Source of the DNA: Undibacterium_A arcticum
Lineage (GTDB): Bacteria; Pseudomonadota; Gammaproteobacteria; Burkholderiales; Burkholderiaceae_D
NCBI RefSeq assembly: GCF_042660705.1
Contig: NZ_JBHSUQ010000001.1
Direction: 5' to 3' (one strand)
Length of the DNA stretch: 64,000 nt
Part shown: positions 9,844-18,358 of the stretch, one piece after another
Position numbering within the stretch: position 1 is the first letter of the stretch
How the letters are laid out: each line of letters opens with the position of its first letter
Made by a program: the position numbers and the translations under genes
Notes under the pieces: generated by a model
The model's database searches: none
What the model was told of the DNA's origin: nothing
Seen by the model: the letters and a program-made list of their open reading frames with translations, nothing else

Positions 9844-10509
9844 TCAAGGTTTTTTTGACGCGGCGCTGGCGGCCACAGCACTTGCGGTCGCAGCACCGGC
9901 AGTTGCGCCGGCGGACGTGCCGCCGGCAATTGCCACCACCTGATTTTTGTCGCGCGGGCGCTTGATGCCCACGTTGATGTTGAAGTCGAACACTTTCTTG
10001 GCATCTTTACCCTGACCCAGCGCGGTTGAGCGAATTTCAATCAGATCCGGACGCTCCAGCCACTGGGAGTTATTGCTGAGATTGCGCAGGAACTCCGACA
10101 CGCGCTCGTTCGATTGCGCATAGCCGTTGAGGACGATACGCTGGCCGTCCTGTTTGAAGGCACGCAGATAGACGCCTTCCGGGGTCTGTTTCACCAGCTC
10201 ATCCATCAGATAAACTGGCTGATTGCGGTCGCCCTGCAAATCTTCCACCGCTTGCTGACGTGCTTTCAAGGACTCGATTTCCTGCTTCAGGGTGGAGATT
10301 TCCTTGATTTGCTCGTCCAGCTTCACGTTCTCGGCCTTGATCAAATTATTGCGTTCATTCTGGCCCGAGATCAAGTTCGCGATCACACCACCGACCAACA
10401 GCACCACGATCGCGCCGAGGACGGCCGACACGGCCAACAGGGCGAAGAACGCATTCTTGCGCTGCTTGCGTTTTTCCTCACGATGAGGAAGCAGGTTAAT
10501 TTTGATCAT
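9844..10509 (-). CDS. pilN: Type IV pilus assembly protein PilN
   Basis: A 221-residue protein whose cytoplasmic N-terminus carries the INLLPHR motif (residues 4-10) that inserts into PilM. One transmembrane helix follows (about residues 24-48), then a coiled coil and a periplasmic PilN domain (ERPDLIEIRST). The C-terminus is an Ala/Gly-rich tail of roughly 30 residues that looks unstructured. The gene overlaps the pilM stop by one base and precedes pilO. Confidence 0.92.
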   Translation of the reverse strand: MIKINLLPHREEKRKQRKNAFFALLAVSAVLGAIVVLLVGGVIANLISGQNERNNLIKAENVKLDEQIKEISTLKQEIESLKARQQAVEDLQGDRNQPVYLMDELVKQTPEGVYLRAFKQDGQRIVLNGYAQSNERVSEFLRNLSNNSQWLERPDLIEIRSTALGQGKDAKKVFDFNINVGIKRPRDKNQVVAIAGGTSAGATAGAATASAVAASAASKKP

Positions 10510-11587
10510 TAGCCAAATCTCCGCATTGCCAGTCCGCAGGCGACCAGGTAAGCCGGCGCTTCGATGCGCAATTGTTTTTCACGTACGTTGGGAGCGAGTT
10601 GCATGCCTTTGAATGGACTGACCACCGAAGTGGAAATCTTGGTACGGTTCGCGACGACATCGAGCAGGCCCGGAATCATGGCGCAGCCGCCGGCCAGAAA
10701 TAATTGGTCGACGCGGGTGTATGGTGTCGACGTGAAGAAAAACTGAATCGCCCGCGTGACTTCCAGCGCCGCGTTTTCCAGGAACGGATTACGGATCGCT
10801 TCGTCGTAGTCTTGCGGCAGATCGCCATTCTTCTTCTTCGCCTCGGCCTCGTCAAACGACAAGCCGTAAGCGCGGACGATATCCTGAGTCAGCTGATTGC
10901 CGCCGAACGGCTGTTCACGCTCGTAGATCGCCTGACCGTCGAGCAATACTGAAATATGGGTCGACTGGGCACCAATCTGGAATAGCGCGACGATCTGCCC
11001 CTGGCCGCCATTTGGCAACTGGGCCGTAATCCGGTCGATCGCCGCGCGCGCCGCATACGACTCGATATCCATCACCGTCGGCGTCAGGTCGGCCGCTTGT
11101 GCGATCGCGACTCGGTCTTCCACCTTTCCTTGCGCGACGCAGCCAGCATCACCTCGATATCGTCCGGCGAGTTCGGTGCCGCTCCGATGACGTCGAAGTC
11201 CAGACTCACCTCATCCAGCGCAAACGGGATGTACTGGCTAGCCTCCGACTCCACCTGGACTTCCAGTTGGTCTTCGGACAAGCCCCCCGGCAGAATGATT
11301 TTTTTCGTGATCACCGAGGCTGGCGGCATGCCGAGCGCGGCAAATTTGGCACGGGTCCCGCTCTTTTTCCAGACCCGGCGTACCGCTTCCGCGACTTGCT
11401 CGATATTCTCGATATTGCCGTCTACCACTGCGCCTCGCGGCAGCGGCTCCGACGCATAGCGCTCCAGCCGCAATTCTGTCTTGCTGACTTCAGACAGCTC
11501 GACCAGCCGGACCCCGGACGTACTGATGTCCAGACCAACCAAAGGCGGATTTTTATTTCCGAACAACGATCCAAGATCCAAATTCAA
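10509..11587 (-). CDS. pilM: Type IV pilus assembly ATPase-like protein PilM (frameshifted near 11126)
   Basis: An actin-like (FtsA/MreB fold) cytoplasmic protein of about 359 residues that docks on PilN. VGLDISTSGVRLVELS is the first phosphate loop, and LFLAGGCAMIPGLLDVV near the C-terminus is the second. The frame breaks at EVMLAASRKE; adding one A to GGAAAGGTGG gives KVEDRVAIAQAADLTPTVMD and restores the family sequence. The start is a TTG at 11587, supported by an AGGGAG ribosome-binding sequence about eight bases upstream; no ATG gives a better N-terminus. First gene of the pilMNOPQ operon, divergent from ponA. Confidence 0.9.
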
Positions 11588-11723
11588 GGGGGGTTCTCCC
11601 TAAAAACGTCATTTCCCTGGCGAACTTTTTATTAATTTCCTTGTCTTCTTCTCAAGAAAATTTTTTAAGCTCGGAAAATTTCGTTTAAAAACCAATGGTT
11701 ATGTGACAAATGTGAAACAGTAC

Positions 11724-11751
11724 ATTAAATCCTAACAATAAGGCTTGTCAC
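11724..11751 (-). promoter_or_regulatory. Candidate sigma-70 promoter for pilMNOPQ
   Basis: On the minus strand, GTGACA (11746-11751) is a 5/6 match to the -35 box and TTTAAT (11724-11729) a 5/6 match to the -10 box, with a 16-bp spacer. The -35 box lies inside one arm of the 9-bp inverted repeat, and the other arm falls just past the expected start of transcription, an arrangement compatible with an operator. Confidence 0.5.
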
Positions 11752-11902
11752 ATGTAAAGAAATTTCCTCAGGGCATCAAAATATGCGTTGCCAAAATCCG
11801 ACGGCGATCTGCAGCAAAATTACCGGTGCGCCGGTTTGTTGTCACTATCGACCGTCTGCGCGGGCTGCCAGTCCGCGCCGTTAGTCTGTCAGTCCACCCC
11901 GT

Positions 11903-11908
11903 TATAAT
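11903..11908 (+). promoter_or_regulatory. Candidate -10 box for ponA
   Basis: A perfect TATAAT lies 30 bp before the ATG at 11939. No good -35 box is visible at 16-18 bp, so the promoter may be weak or activator-dependent. Confidence 0.35.
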
Positions 11909-11938
11909 GTGACGGTCTACACTCCTGATCCTCTTCGA

Positions 11939-14280
11939 ATGACTTCTAAAGATTCTGCTGGCACCACTCCCCGACATGCGTCCAAACGTCCTAAAACGAT
12001 GATCACGCGGCTACTGCTTGGATTTTTTGGCCTGGTCGCGGGACTCGCGGTGATCGGCGCTTTGATCGTCGGCTTTGCGCTCGCCATGGCATATCCGAAC
12101 CTGCCGGCGATCGATTCGCTGACCGATTACCGGCCCAAGATGCCGCTGCGGATTTTCTCGGCGGACGGCGTACTGATCGGAGAATTCGGCGAGGAACGGC
12201 GCACCATGGTGCGCTTCAAGGAGATCCCGGACGTCATGAAGAAGGCCGTGCTCGCGATCGAAGACGACCGCTTTTATGAACACGGCGGCGTCGATTACCT
12301 CGGCATCACTCGTGCTGCATTGCACAATCTGACTGGCGGCGCCAAACAGGGTGCCTCCACCATCACGCAGCAGGTGGCGCGCAATTTCTTCCTGTCCAGC
12401 GAGCAAACCTTCAAGCGCAAGATCTATGAAGTGCTGCTGGCCTGGAAAATCGAGAAAGCCTGAGCAAGGACCAGATTCTCGAGGTCTACATGAACCAGAT
12501 CTACCTGGGGCAACGCGCCTACGGTTTCTCGTCGGCGGCCCAGATTTATTTCGGCAAGAAGCTGCAGGACATCAGCCTGGCCGAGGCGGCGATGCTGGCC
12601 GGCCTGCCGAAAGCGCCGTCGGCCTACAATCCGGTGGCCAACCCGAAACGCGCCACGGCGCGTCAGCAATACATCCTGCTGCGCATGCACCAGCTCGGTT
12701 ACATCAATGATGCACAGTACGAGCAAGCCAAAAATGAAGAGCTGAGGATCAAGACCGACAGCTCCGAATTCGGCGTGCATGCGGAATACGTGGCGGAAAT
12801 GACGCGCCAGCTGGTCTATGAGCAATACAAGGAAGAGACCTATACCCGCGGGCTGAATGTGGTGACCACCATCACCAAAGCCGATCAGGATGCCGCGTAT
12901 CTATCGTTGCGGCGCGGTGTGATGGACTATGAGAAACGCCACGGCTATCGTGGGCCGGAAGGTTTCATCGATATTCCCGCCCAAAAGGAAGATGCCGACG
13001 ACGCGATCGAGGTCGAACTGGCTGACCATGCCGACAGCGACGACATCGTGGCTGCGGTGGTGCTCGACGCATCGCCGAAAACGGTGCATGCCATGCTGTC
13101 CTCCGGCGAAGAAATCACCATCAACGGCACCGGCTTGAGCTTCGCGGCGTCCGGACTCAGCAACAACGCCCAACCGAACCGCCGTATCCGGCGCGGCGCG
13201 GTGATCCGCGTGACCCAGGAAGGCAAGCACTGGAACATCACGCAAATGCCGGAAGTGGAATCGGCCTTTGTTGCGGCCAACACGCAGGACGGTGCGATCC
13301 GCGCGCTGGTCGGTGGCTTCGACTATAACCGCAACAAGTTCAACCATGTGACGCAGGCCTGGCGTCAACCCGGTTCGTCGTTCAAGCCGTTCATTTATTC
13401 GGCGTCGCTGGAAGGCTTGTCGCCGTCGACCGTCATCAATGATGCCCCAATCAGCTTCAACGCCGGCCAGACCGGCGGCCAGGCATGGGAACCGAAAAAC
13501 TACGACAGTAAATACGAAGGCCCGATGAGCATGCGGCGCGGCCTGACCAAGTCGAAAAACATGATTTCGGTGCGCATCCTGAACAAGATCGGCGCCAAGT
13601 ATGGGCAGGAATACACCACCCGCTTCGGTTTCGATGCCGACAAGAACCCGCCGTATTTGACGCTGGCCCTCGGCGCCGGCGCCGTGACGCCGCTGCAAAT
13701 GGCAGGCGCGTATTCGGTATTCGCCAATGGCGGTTACAAGATCAGTCCCTACATCATTGCCAAGATTACCGATGCCGACGGCAAGGTGCTGTCGCAAGTC
13801 AAACCGGACCACGCCGGTGATGAAGCCAATCGCGTGATCGACGTGCGCAACGCGTTCATGATGGACAGCATGTTGAAGGACGTCGTGCGCTACGGCACCG
13901 CGACCAAGGCGCTATCGCTGAATCGCACTGATCTGGCCGGCAAGACCGGCACCACCAACGATTCCTTCGATGCCTGGTTTGCAGGGTATCAGCCGCACTT
14001 GGTCGGCATCGCGTGGATCGGCTACGACCAACCGAAAAACCTGGGCAACAAGGAAACCGGCGGCGGCCTGGCCCTGCCGATCTGGATCGGCTACATGCAG
14101 AAAGCGTTGAAGGATGTACCGATGGACCAGCGGCCGGTGCCGGAAGGCCTGATTCAGGCCGGCAATGACTATTACTATGCAGAGAATCCTCCGGGCACCG
14201 GCGTCGCCAGCATCGATGCCGGGGCCCAGCAGACCGACGAAGAAAAAGCCCGGGATGCGGTGAAGAACGAGCTGTTTTGA
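11939..14280 (+). CDS. ponA: Penicillin-binding protein 1A (frameshifted near 12460)
   Basis: Bifunctional murein synthase of about 780 residues: a short basic cytoplasmic tail, one transmembrane helix, a GT51 glycosyltransferase domain (EDDRFYEHGGVD, QGASTITQQVARN), an OB-like insert, and a transpeptidase domain with SSFK, SKN and KTGT active-site motifs. The frame breaks after LAWKIEKA; one extra C (GCCTGAGC to GCCCTGAGC) gives ALSKDQILEVYMNQIYLGQ, a standard GT51 segment. I chose the ATG at 11939 because the TATAAT just upstream makes the more upstream GTG at 11909 unlikely to be transcribed. The ATG at 11999 is an alternative. It diverges from the pil operon. Confidence 0.9.
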
Positions 14281-14357
14281 GCGGCATGGACCAGGTGGTC
14301 CCGGCGCGCGGGACGCGACGGCGTGAAGCCGGATGGTGCCGGGCGGCCGAGCTTAAC

Positions 14358-14693
14358 CTAACCGTCCTTCAGCACCAGCGTCATGCCGGCCTGGGCGCTG
14401 ACCATCTTTGACAACGCGGCGAACAGTTCCGTGCCGTCGCGGGTGTTGAGCCAGCGAGCGCCGACGCGCTTGTAGTGGAAACCGCCGGATTTGGCGGCGA
14501 CCCACATCTCCTGCAGCGGTGCCTGGCTATTGACGATGATTTTCGAGCCGTTGTCGATGAACTCGATATCGAGCACGTTGCCGCTACGGTTGCATTCGAC
14601 ATCCAGATCGCTGATGTCGCAGGCCTGTTCCAGCGCGGTCGAAATGGCGTATAGGGTAGTGTCGGCCAGCGTCAGGAATTCGGAATCGGTCAT
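14358..14693 (-). CDS. cyaY: Frataxin homologue CyaY
   Basis: A 111-residue iron-binding protein that modulates iron-sulphur cluster assembly on IscS. The acidic first helix (MTDSEFLTLADTTLYAISTA) and the beta-sheet core with IVNSQAPLQEMWVAAKSGG and WLNTRDGTEL are standard for the family, and the length is normal. It sits alone on the minus strand, convergent with ponA and divergent from lptM-lysA, an arrangement shared with many proteobacteria. Confidence 0.93.
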   Translation of the reverse strand: MTDSEFLTLADTTLYAISTALEQACDISDLDVECNRSGNVLDIEFIDNGSKIIVNSQAPLQEMWVAAKSGGFHYKRVGARWLNTRDGTELFAALSKMVSAQAGMTLVLKDG

Positions 14694-14731
14694 GCTACAC
14701 TCCAGTGGTTAATTTATCCCTGATTCTAATC

Positions 14732-14959
14732 GTGAAATCCCAGTTTAATCCGCCCCGCGCAACCACAATTTTGCTGGCCGTGGCCATGCTGGCCGGCTGC
14801 GGTCAACGCGGACCGCTGTATCTGCCAAAGATGCCGCCGCCGGCGCCGCTGTCGACCGCGACACCGCTTGCGCCGGCCGCTGCACCAGTTGCGCCGAAGA
14901 CACTGCCTGCTGCGCCGACCAATGCGCCCACTACTGCGCCCACCCCCGTTTCCCAATAA
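14732..14959 (+). CDS. lptM: LPS translocon maturation lipoprotein LptM (YifL-like)
   Basis: A 75-residue lipoprotein with lipobox LAGC followed by GQRGPLYLPK, the conserved short motif of LptM/YifL, which assists disulphide maturation of LptD. The rest is a Pro/Ala/Thr-rich tail. I chose the GTG at 14732; an in-frame GTG at 14705 would add nine residues. It lies 15 bp before lysA, as in many proteobacteria, so the two are probably co-transcribed. Confidence 0.8.
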   Translation: MKSQFNPPRATTILLAVAMLAGCGQRGPLYLPKMPPPAPLSTATPLAPAAAPVAPKTLPAAPTNAPTTAPTPVSQ

Positions 14960-14974
14960 TCCTTAGTCTCCACC

Positions 14975-16249
14975 ATGTCGCATTTTTATCTGCAAGACGG
15001 CGTGCTGTGCGCCGAACAACTGCCCTTGACCAGCATCGCCGCACAGTTCGGCACGCCGACCTATGTCTATTCGAAGGCGGCGCTGCTCGAGAATTTTTCC
15101 GCCTACACCCGGGCCTGCGCCGGTCGCGACGCGCTGGTCTGTTATGCGATGAAGGCCAACTCCAACCTCGCGGTGCTGAAGCTGCTGGCGCAGCATGGCG
15201 CCGGCTTCGACCTGGTGTCGGGGGGCGAATTGCTGCGCGTGATTGCCGCCGGCGGCGATCCGAAGAAATGTCTGTTCTCCGGTGTCGGCAAGAGCGCCGA
15301 CGAGATGCGATTGGCGCTGCAGCACGAGATCCTGTGCTTCAACGTCGAATCGGTCCAGGAATTGCACCGGCTGAACCAGGTCGCCGGGGAGATGGGAAGG
15401 ACGGCACCGGTGTCGCTGCGCGTGAATCCGAATGTCGATGCCAAGACGCACCCGTATATTTCGACCGGACTGAAGGAAAGCAAGTTCGGCGTCGCCTACG
15501 ATGAAGCGCTGGCAACGTATCGCACCGCGGACAGTCTGCCGCATCTGACAGTGGTCGGCATCGATTGCCATATCGGCTCCCAGTTACTGGAAGAAACACC
15601 ACTGCTGGAGGCGCTCGACAAGCTGATCGAACTGATCGATGCGCTGGCGGCAGAAGGCATCGCGATCCATCACCTGGACATCGGCGGCGGCCTCGGCATC
15701 ACCTATGACGACGAACAGCCGGTCGCGGTCGGCAGCTATCTGGCACAGCTGTTCGCACGGATCGACCAATGGCGCGCGGCAAAACATGGCGGCGCGCCAA
15801 TCAAGGTGCTGTTCGAGCCGGGCCGCTCGATCGTCGGCAACGCCGGGATACTGCTGACCAGAATCGAATACCTGAAGCACGGCGAAACCAAGAATTTTGC
15901 GGTGGTCGACGCCGCGATGAACGACTTGATGCGGCCGGCGATGTACGAAGCCTGGCACGGCGTGCAGCCGGTCGTCGCGCGCCCGACCGCAACGCAAACC
16001 TACGACGTGGTCGGGCCGGTGTGCGAGTCGGGTGACTGGCTGGCGCGTCAGCGCGACTTGGCGATCGAGCCGGGCGATCTGCTGGCGATCATGTCGGCCG
16101 GCGCCTACGGCATGACGATGGCGTCGAACTACAACACGCGCGGCCGCGCCGCCGAGGTGATGGTCGACGGCGCACTGCCGCATCTGATCCGAAAACGCGA
16201 AAATCCGGCCGATTTGTTTGCGCTGGAGAGCCCGCTGCCGGGCCTGTGA
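14975..16249 (+). CDS. lysA: Diaminopimelate decarboxylase
   Basis: A 424-residue fold-type III PLP enzyme making L-lysine from meso-diaminopimelate. CYAMKANSN places the Schiff-base lysine at residue 60. HLDIGGGLGITY, FEPGRSIVGNAG and the CESGDW cofactor/substrate motif are all present, and the C-terminal sheet domain ends normally. There is no frame break. The stop codon overlaps the start of a long AT-rich hairpin that may end the transcript. Confidence 0.95.
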   Translation: MSHFYLQDGVLCAEQLPLTSIAAQFGTPTYVYSKAALLENFSAYTRACAGRDALVCYAMKANSNLAVLKLLAQHGAGFDLVSGGELLRVIAAGGDPKKCLFSGVGKSADEMRLALQHEILCFNVESVQELHRLNQVAGEMGRTAPVSLRVNPNVDAKTHPYISTGLKESKFGVAYDEALATYRTADSLPHLTVVGIDCHIGSQLLEETPLLEALDKLIELIDALAAEGIAIHHLDIGGGLGITYDDEQPVAVGSYLAQLFARIDQWRAAKHGGAPIKVLFEPGRSIVGNAGILLTRIEYLKHGETKNFAVVDAAMNDLMRPAMYEAWHGVQPVVARPTATQTYDVVGPVCESGDWLARQRDLAIEPGDLLAIMSAGAYGMTMASNYNTRGRAAEVMVDGALPHLIRKRENPADLFALESPLPGL

Positions 16250-16281
16250 TCAAGAATATACACCCGCGTGTATATTTGATC
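16248..16281. terminator. Hairpin at the lysA 3' end
   Basis: GATCAA (16248-16253) pairs with TTGATC (16276-16281) and ATATACAC (16256-16263) pairs with GTGTATAT (16268-16275) around a CCGC loop, leaving a two-base bulge. The structure overlaps the lysA TGA and is followed by CCCGCTTGTTTTTTGCGGG. It sits between convergent lysA and the acyltransferase gene and could work in both directions. Confidence 0.5.
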
Positions 16282-16328
16282 CCGCTTGTTTTTTGCGGGG
16301 GATGGCGCGATTTATGCCGATACTCCCG

Positions 16329-16940
16329 TCATTTCTTGCTTGCGCCGGGCTGAAAGCGGATCGGTGCGGCCAACTCGTGCCTGCGCCCGCGCCGCCCTGC
16401 ATACGCGGCCCGAATCTGCGCCAGGTCGGCGTCGACATCACCGCTCAGATCGATGTGATCGACCAGCCCGACTTCCTTGTTGACGTAATCGAAATAGGCA
16501 ATCGCCAGCGGTACCCTGGCGCTCAGCGCGATATGATAAAAGCCGCTGCGCCAGTGGTCGCGGTAGCTGCGCGTCCCTTCCGGCGTCAGCGCCAGCCAGT
16601 AGTGATCGGCGGCCTGGATGCGCTGCGCCAGCCGTTCGATCGCGCCGCTGGCGACGCTGCGCTCAATCGGTTCGCCGCCCCAGGCACGCAGCAACGGCGT
16701 GCTGTAGCGGTTGAATAGCGTGGATTTGCCGAGCCAGCGGAAATTGACGCCGATCGCCCATTTGGCGAACAGGCCGACCAGGAAATCCCAGTTCGAGGTA
16801 TGCGGATAGATGATCAGCACGCCGCGCGGGCCTGGCAGCGGCGCCATGCGCACGTGCCAGCCGAACACCTGCAGCGCGCGCAGTGCCCAGCGTTGTTGCC
16901 AGGTCGGCAGCGCGGCCGGATGCATCAGGGGAGTGGTCAT
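16329..16940 (-). CDS. Lysophospholipid acyltransferase family protein (PlsC-like)
   Basis: A 203-residue acyltransferase with the HX4D catalytic motif (HTSNWD) and the PEGTRS substrate-binding motif, characteristic of 1-acyl-glycerol-3-phosphate acyltransferase-like enzymes. It is shorter than PlsC proper and lacks an obvious N-terminal membrane helix, so the acceptor lipid is uncertain. The start at 16940 gives MTTPLMHPAALPTWQQRW; a longer frame from 16970 would add ten residues. It is the last gene of its strand block and converges with lysA. Confidence 0.75.
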   Translation of the reverse strand: MTTPLMHPAALPTWQQRWALRALQVFGWHVRMAPLPGPRGVLIIYPHTSNWDFLVGLFAKWAIGVNFRWLGKSTLFNRYSTPLLRAWGGEPIERSVASGAIERLAQRIQAADHYWLALTPEGTRSYRDHWRSGFYHIALSARVPLAIAYFDYVNKEVGLVDHIDLSGDVDADLAQIRAAYAGRRGRRHELAAPIRFQPGASKK

Positions 16941-17260
16941 GGCGGCTGGTGCGGAAGGCTCAAAACACAATTATGCGCGTGAAAAGCGACGACGCGACAC
17001 GGCAAGATCGGTACGGCGCAGCGGTTGGCACCGCCCGCAACCTAACGATAAATCTTAGTCAAGAAATCCGGAGCGGGCCATGGCGATTGATTTCTCGTCG
17101 CTCTCGTGATCCGTTCAGGCTGAGTAGCCGCAAAGCGGCGTATCGAAGCCTGCCTCGGCCTGGGAAACGCTTCGATACGCCCCGCCGGGGCTACTCAGCG
17201 CGAACGGTTCTTGGAGAAATTAACGGCCCTGGGCATACCGGCCGGTCGCTGAGCTGCCAA
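16941..17260. other. Intergenic region with a hairpin repeat (320 bp)
   Basis: Between msrQ and the acyltransferase gene. No coding frame is convincing. The main content is the inverted-repeat element at 17111-17207, listed separately; the rest shows nothing recognisable. Confidence 0.5.
17111..17207. repeat. REP-like inverted repeat element (97 bp)
   Basis: The element begins CCGTTC and ends GAACGG. Inside, CTGAGTAGCC pairs with GGCTACTCAG and GGCGTATCGAAGC pairs with GCTTCGATACGCC, giving a long imperfect stem. Such sequences, with a TTCGATACGCC...CTACTCAG core ending in GAACGG, resemble dispersed intergenic repeats of high-GC proteobacteria. A transcript-level hairpin for msrQ is also possible. 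Confidence 0.6.
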
Positions 17261-17913
17261 TCACCCCTGCGTCGGCGCGAGCTGCCGCTTGCCGGCGACC
17301 GTCGGTTGCGCACCCGCGAAGCGCCAGTACAGACGCATCAGCAGCAGCGCACCGACGATGGCGCCAAACAGCAGCGGTTGCACGAAGTCGTGCTTGGCGG
17401 CCTTCATCCACCAGAAATGCAGGATCCCGAGCGGCGCGATCAGATAGATCAGCCGGTGCAGCCATTGCCAGCGCTTGCCGCCGAGCCGTTTCACCATCGC
17501 ATTGGTGCTGGTGACGGCGAGCGAAATCAGCAGCACGAAGGCGGAAAGCCGACCAGAATGAAGGGCCGTTTGGCGATGTCCTTCGCCATCTCCTGCAGGT
17601 CGAAAAAGTGATCGAACCACAGGAAGGTGGTGAAGTGCAGCGCGACGTAAAAGAACGCGAACAGCCCCAGCATGCGGCGCAGCTTGATCAGCCAGTGCCA
17701 TTTTGACAGCTTGCGCAGCGGCGTCACGGCCAGCGTCAGACACAGGAAATACAGGGTCCAGTCACCGCTGTTGCGCGTAATGAATTCGATCGGATTGGCG
17801 CCGAGCCGATCGGTCAACGCGAACAGCAGCAAGCGCAAGAACGGCAACAGCGCCAGCGCGAACAGGGCGGCCTTGATCCACTTGAATTGCTTGACGGTGG
17901 GGGTGAATGGCAT
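17261..17913 (-). CDS. msrQ: Heme-binding membrane subunit MsrQ (frameshifted near 17546)
   Basis: A ferric-reductase-like heme b membrane protein of about 217 residues that passes electrons from the quinone pool to periplasmic MsrP for repair of methionine sulphoxide. Several hydrophobic helices are visible, with histidines in LHFTTFLWFDHFF and WLHRLIYL. Translation breaks at ILVGF; one extra T (GGCTTTCC to GGCTTTTCC) restores SAFVLLISLAVTSTNAMVKR. msrP is on the same strand, but 445 bp with a repeat element separate the two genes, whereas they are usually adjacent. Confidence 0.88.
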
Positions 17914-18358
17914 GGTGGTGTGGTCCTGATGTTGTCCCGATATCGTCCTGATGCAGCACTGATGTAGGTCGGTTACTAAATCCGTCAGTCGGTCATGCGT
18001 GGCGAGTCAAAATCGAAGTCATCCCAGCGAACGCTGGGATCCAGCGGCGTTCGCCGTACGGTCGTGTCGGTTGTAGAGTTTAATCACTTTCAATTGGCGC
18101 CGTGGCAGTGCTGCCGAAGACACTGGGTCCCCCCCCTTGCAGGGCGCATCTGCGCCTGCAAGCGCAGACCGTTACGCAGGCGGACAGCATGCTGTCCGAA
18201 TTCCCTGCTTCACCTTTCGCTGGGACGACGGTGCGGAAGTAGCCAAGTGATCCATCCGCTGCGGCGCCGTTTCCGGCCGATTCGCAAAACCATTCAAACT
18301 AAACTCCCGTGGCTGTCATAACGTCCCGCATTAGCCTGCCCGCAACTGCCCGCTCCGC
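17914..18358. other. msrP-msrQ intergenic region carrying a repeat element (445 bp)
   Basis: No coding frame. It contains the inverted-end element at 18018-18229, a C8 tract near 18125, and a perfect 18-bp palindrome CGGACAGCATGCTGTCCG at 18181-18198. Confidence 0.5.
18018..18229. repeat. MITE-like element with CCCAGCG ends
   Basis: The left end GTCATCCCAGCGAA (18018-18031) and the complement of the right end, GTCGTCCCAGCGAA (18216-18229), match at 13 of 14 bases. The left end also forms a 20-bp palindrome at 18021-18040. Interior hairpins include CTTGCAG...CTGCAAG and the 18-bp palindrome at 18181. The right-end sequence 18216-18237 recurs exactly at 26682-26703. A non-autonomous element is the simplest reading; no transposase is present. 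Confidence 0.5.

Larger units (their letters stand above)
11588..11938. other. Divergent pilM-ponA control region (351 bp)
   Basis: An AT-rich stretch relative to its neighbours. It holds the candidate pilM promoter, a candidate ponA -10 box, and three copies of ATGTGA(C/A)A: 11701-11708 and 11710-11717 in direct order and 11746-11753 inverted. ATGTGACAA (11701-11709) and TTGTCACAT (11745-11753) form a perfect 9-bp inverted repeat about 44 bp apart centre to centre. I see no open reading frame of its own. Confidence 0.6.

Noticed and set aside
11701..11753. CRP binding site at TGTGA...TCACA
   Set aside because: CRP sites need a 6-bp spacer; the half-sites here are about 40 bp apart.
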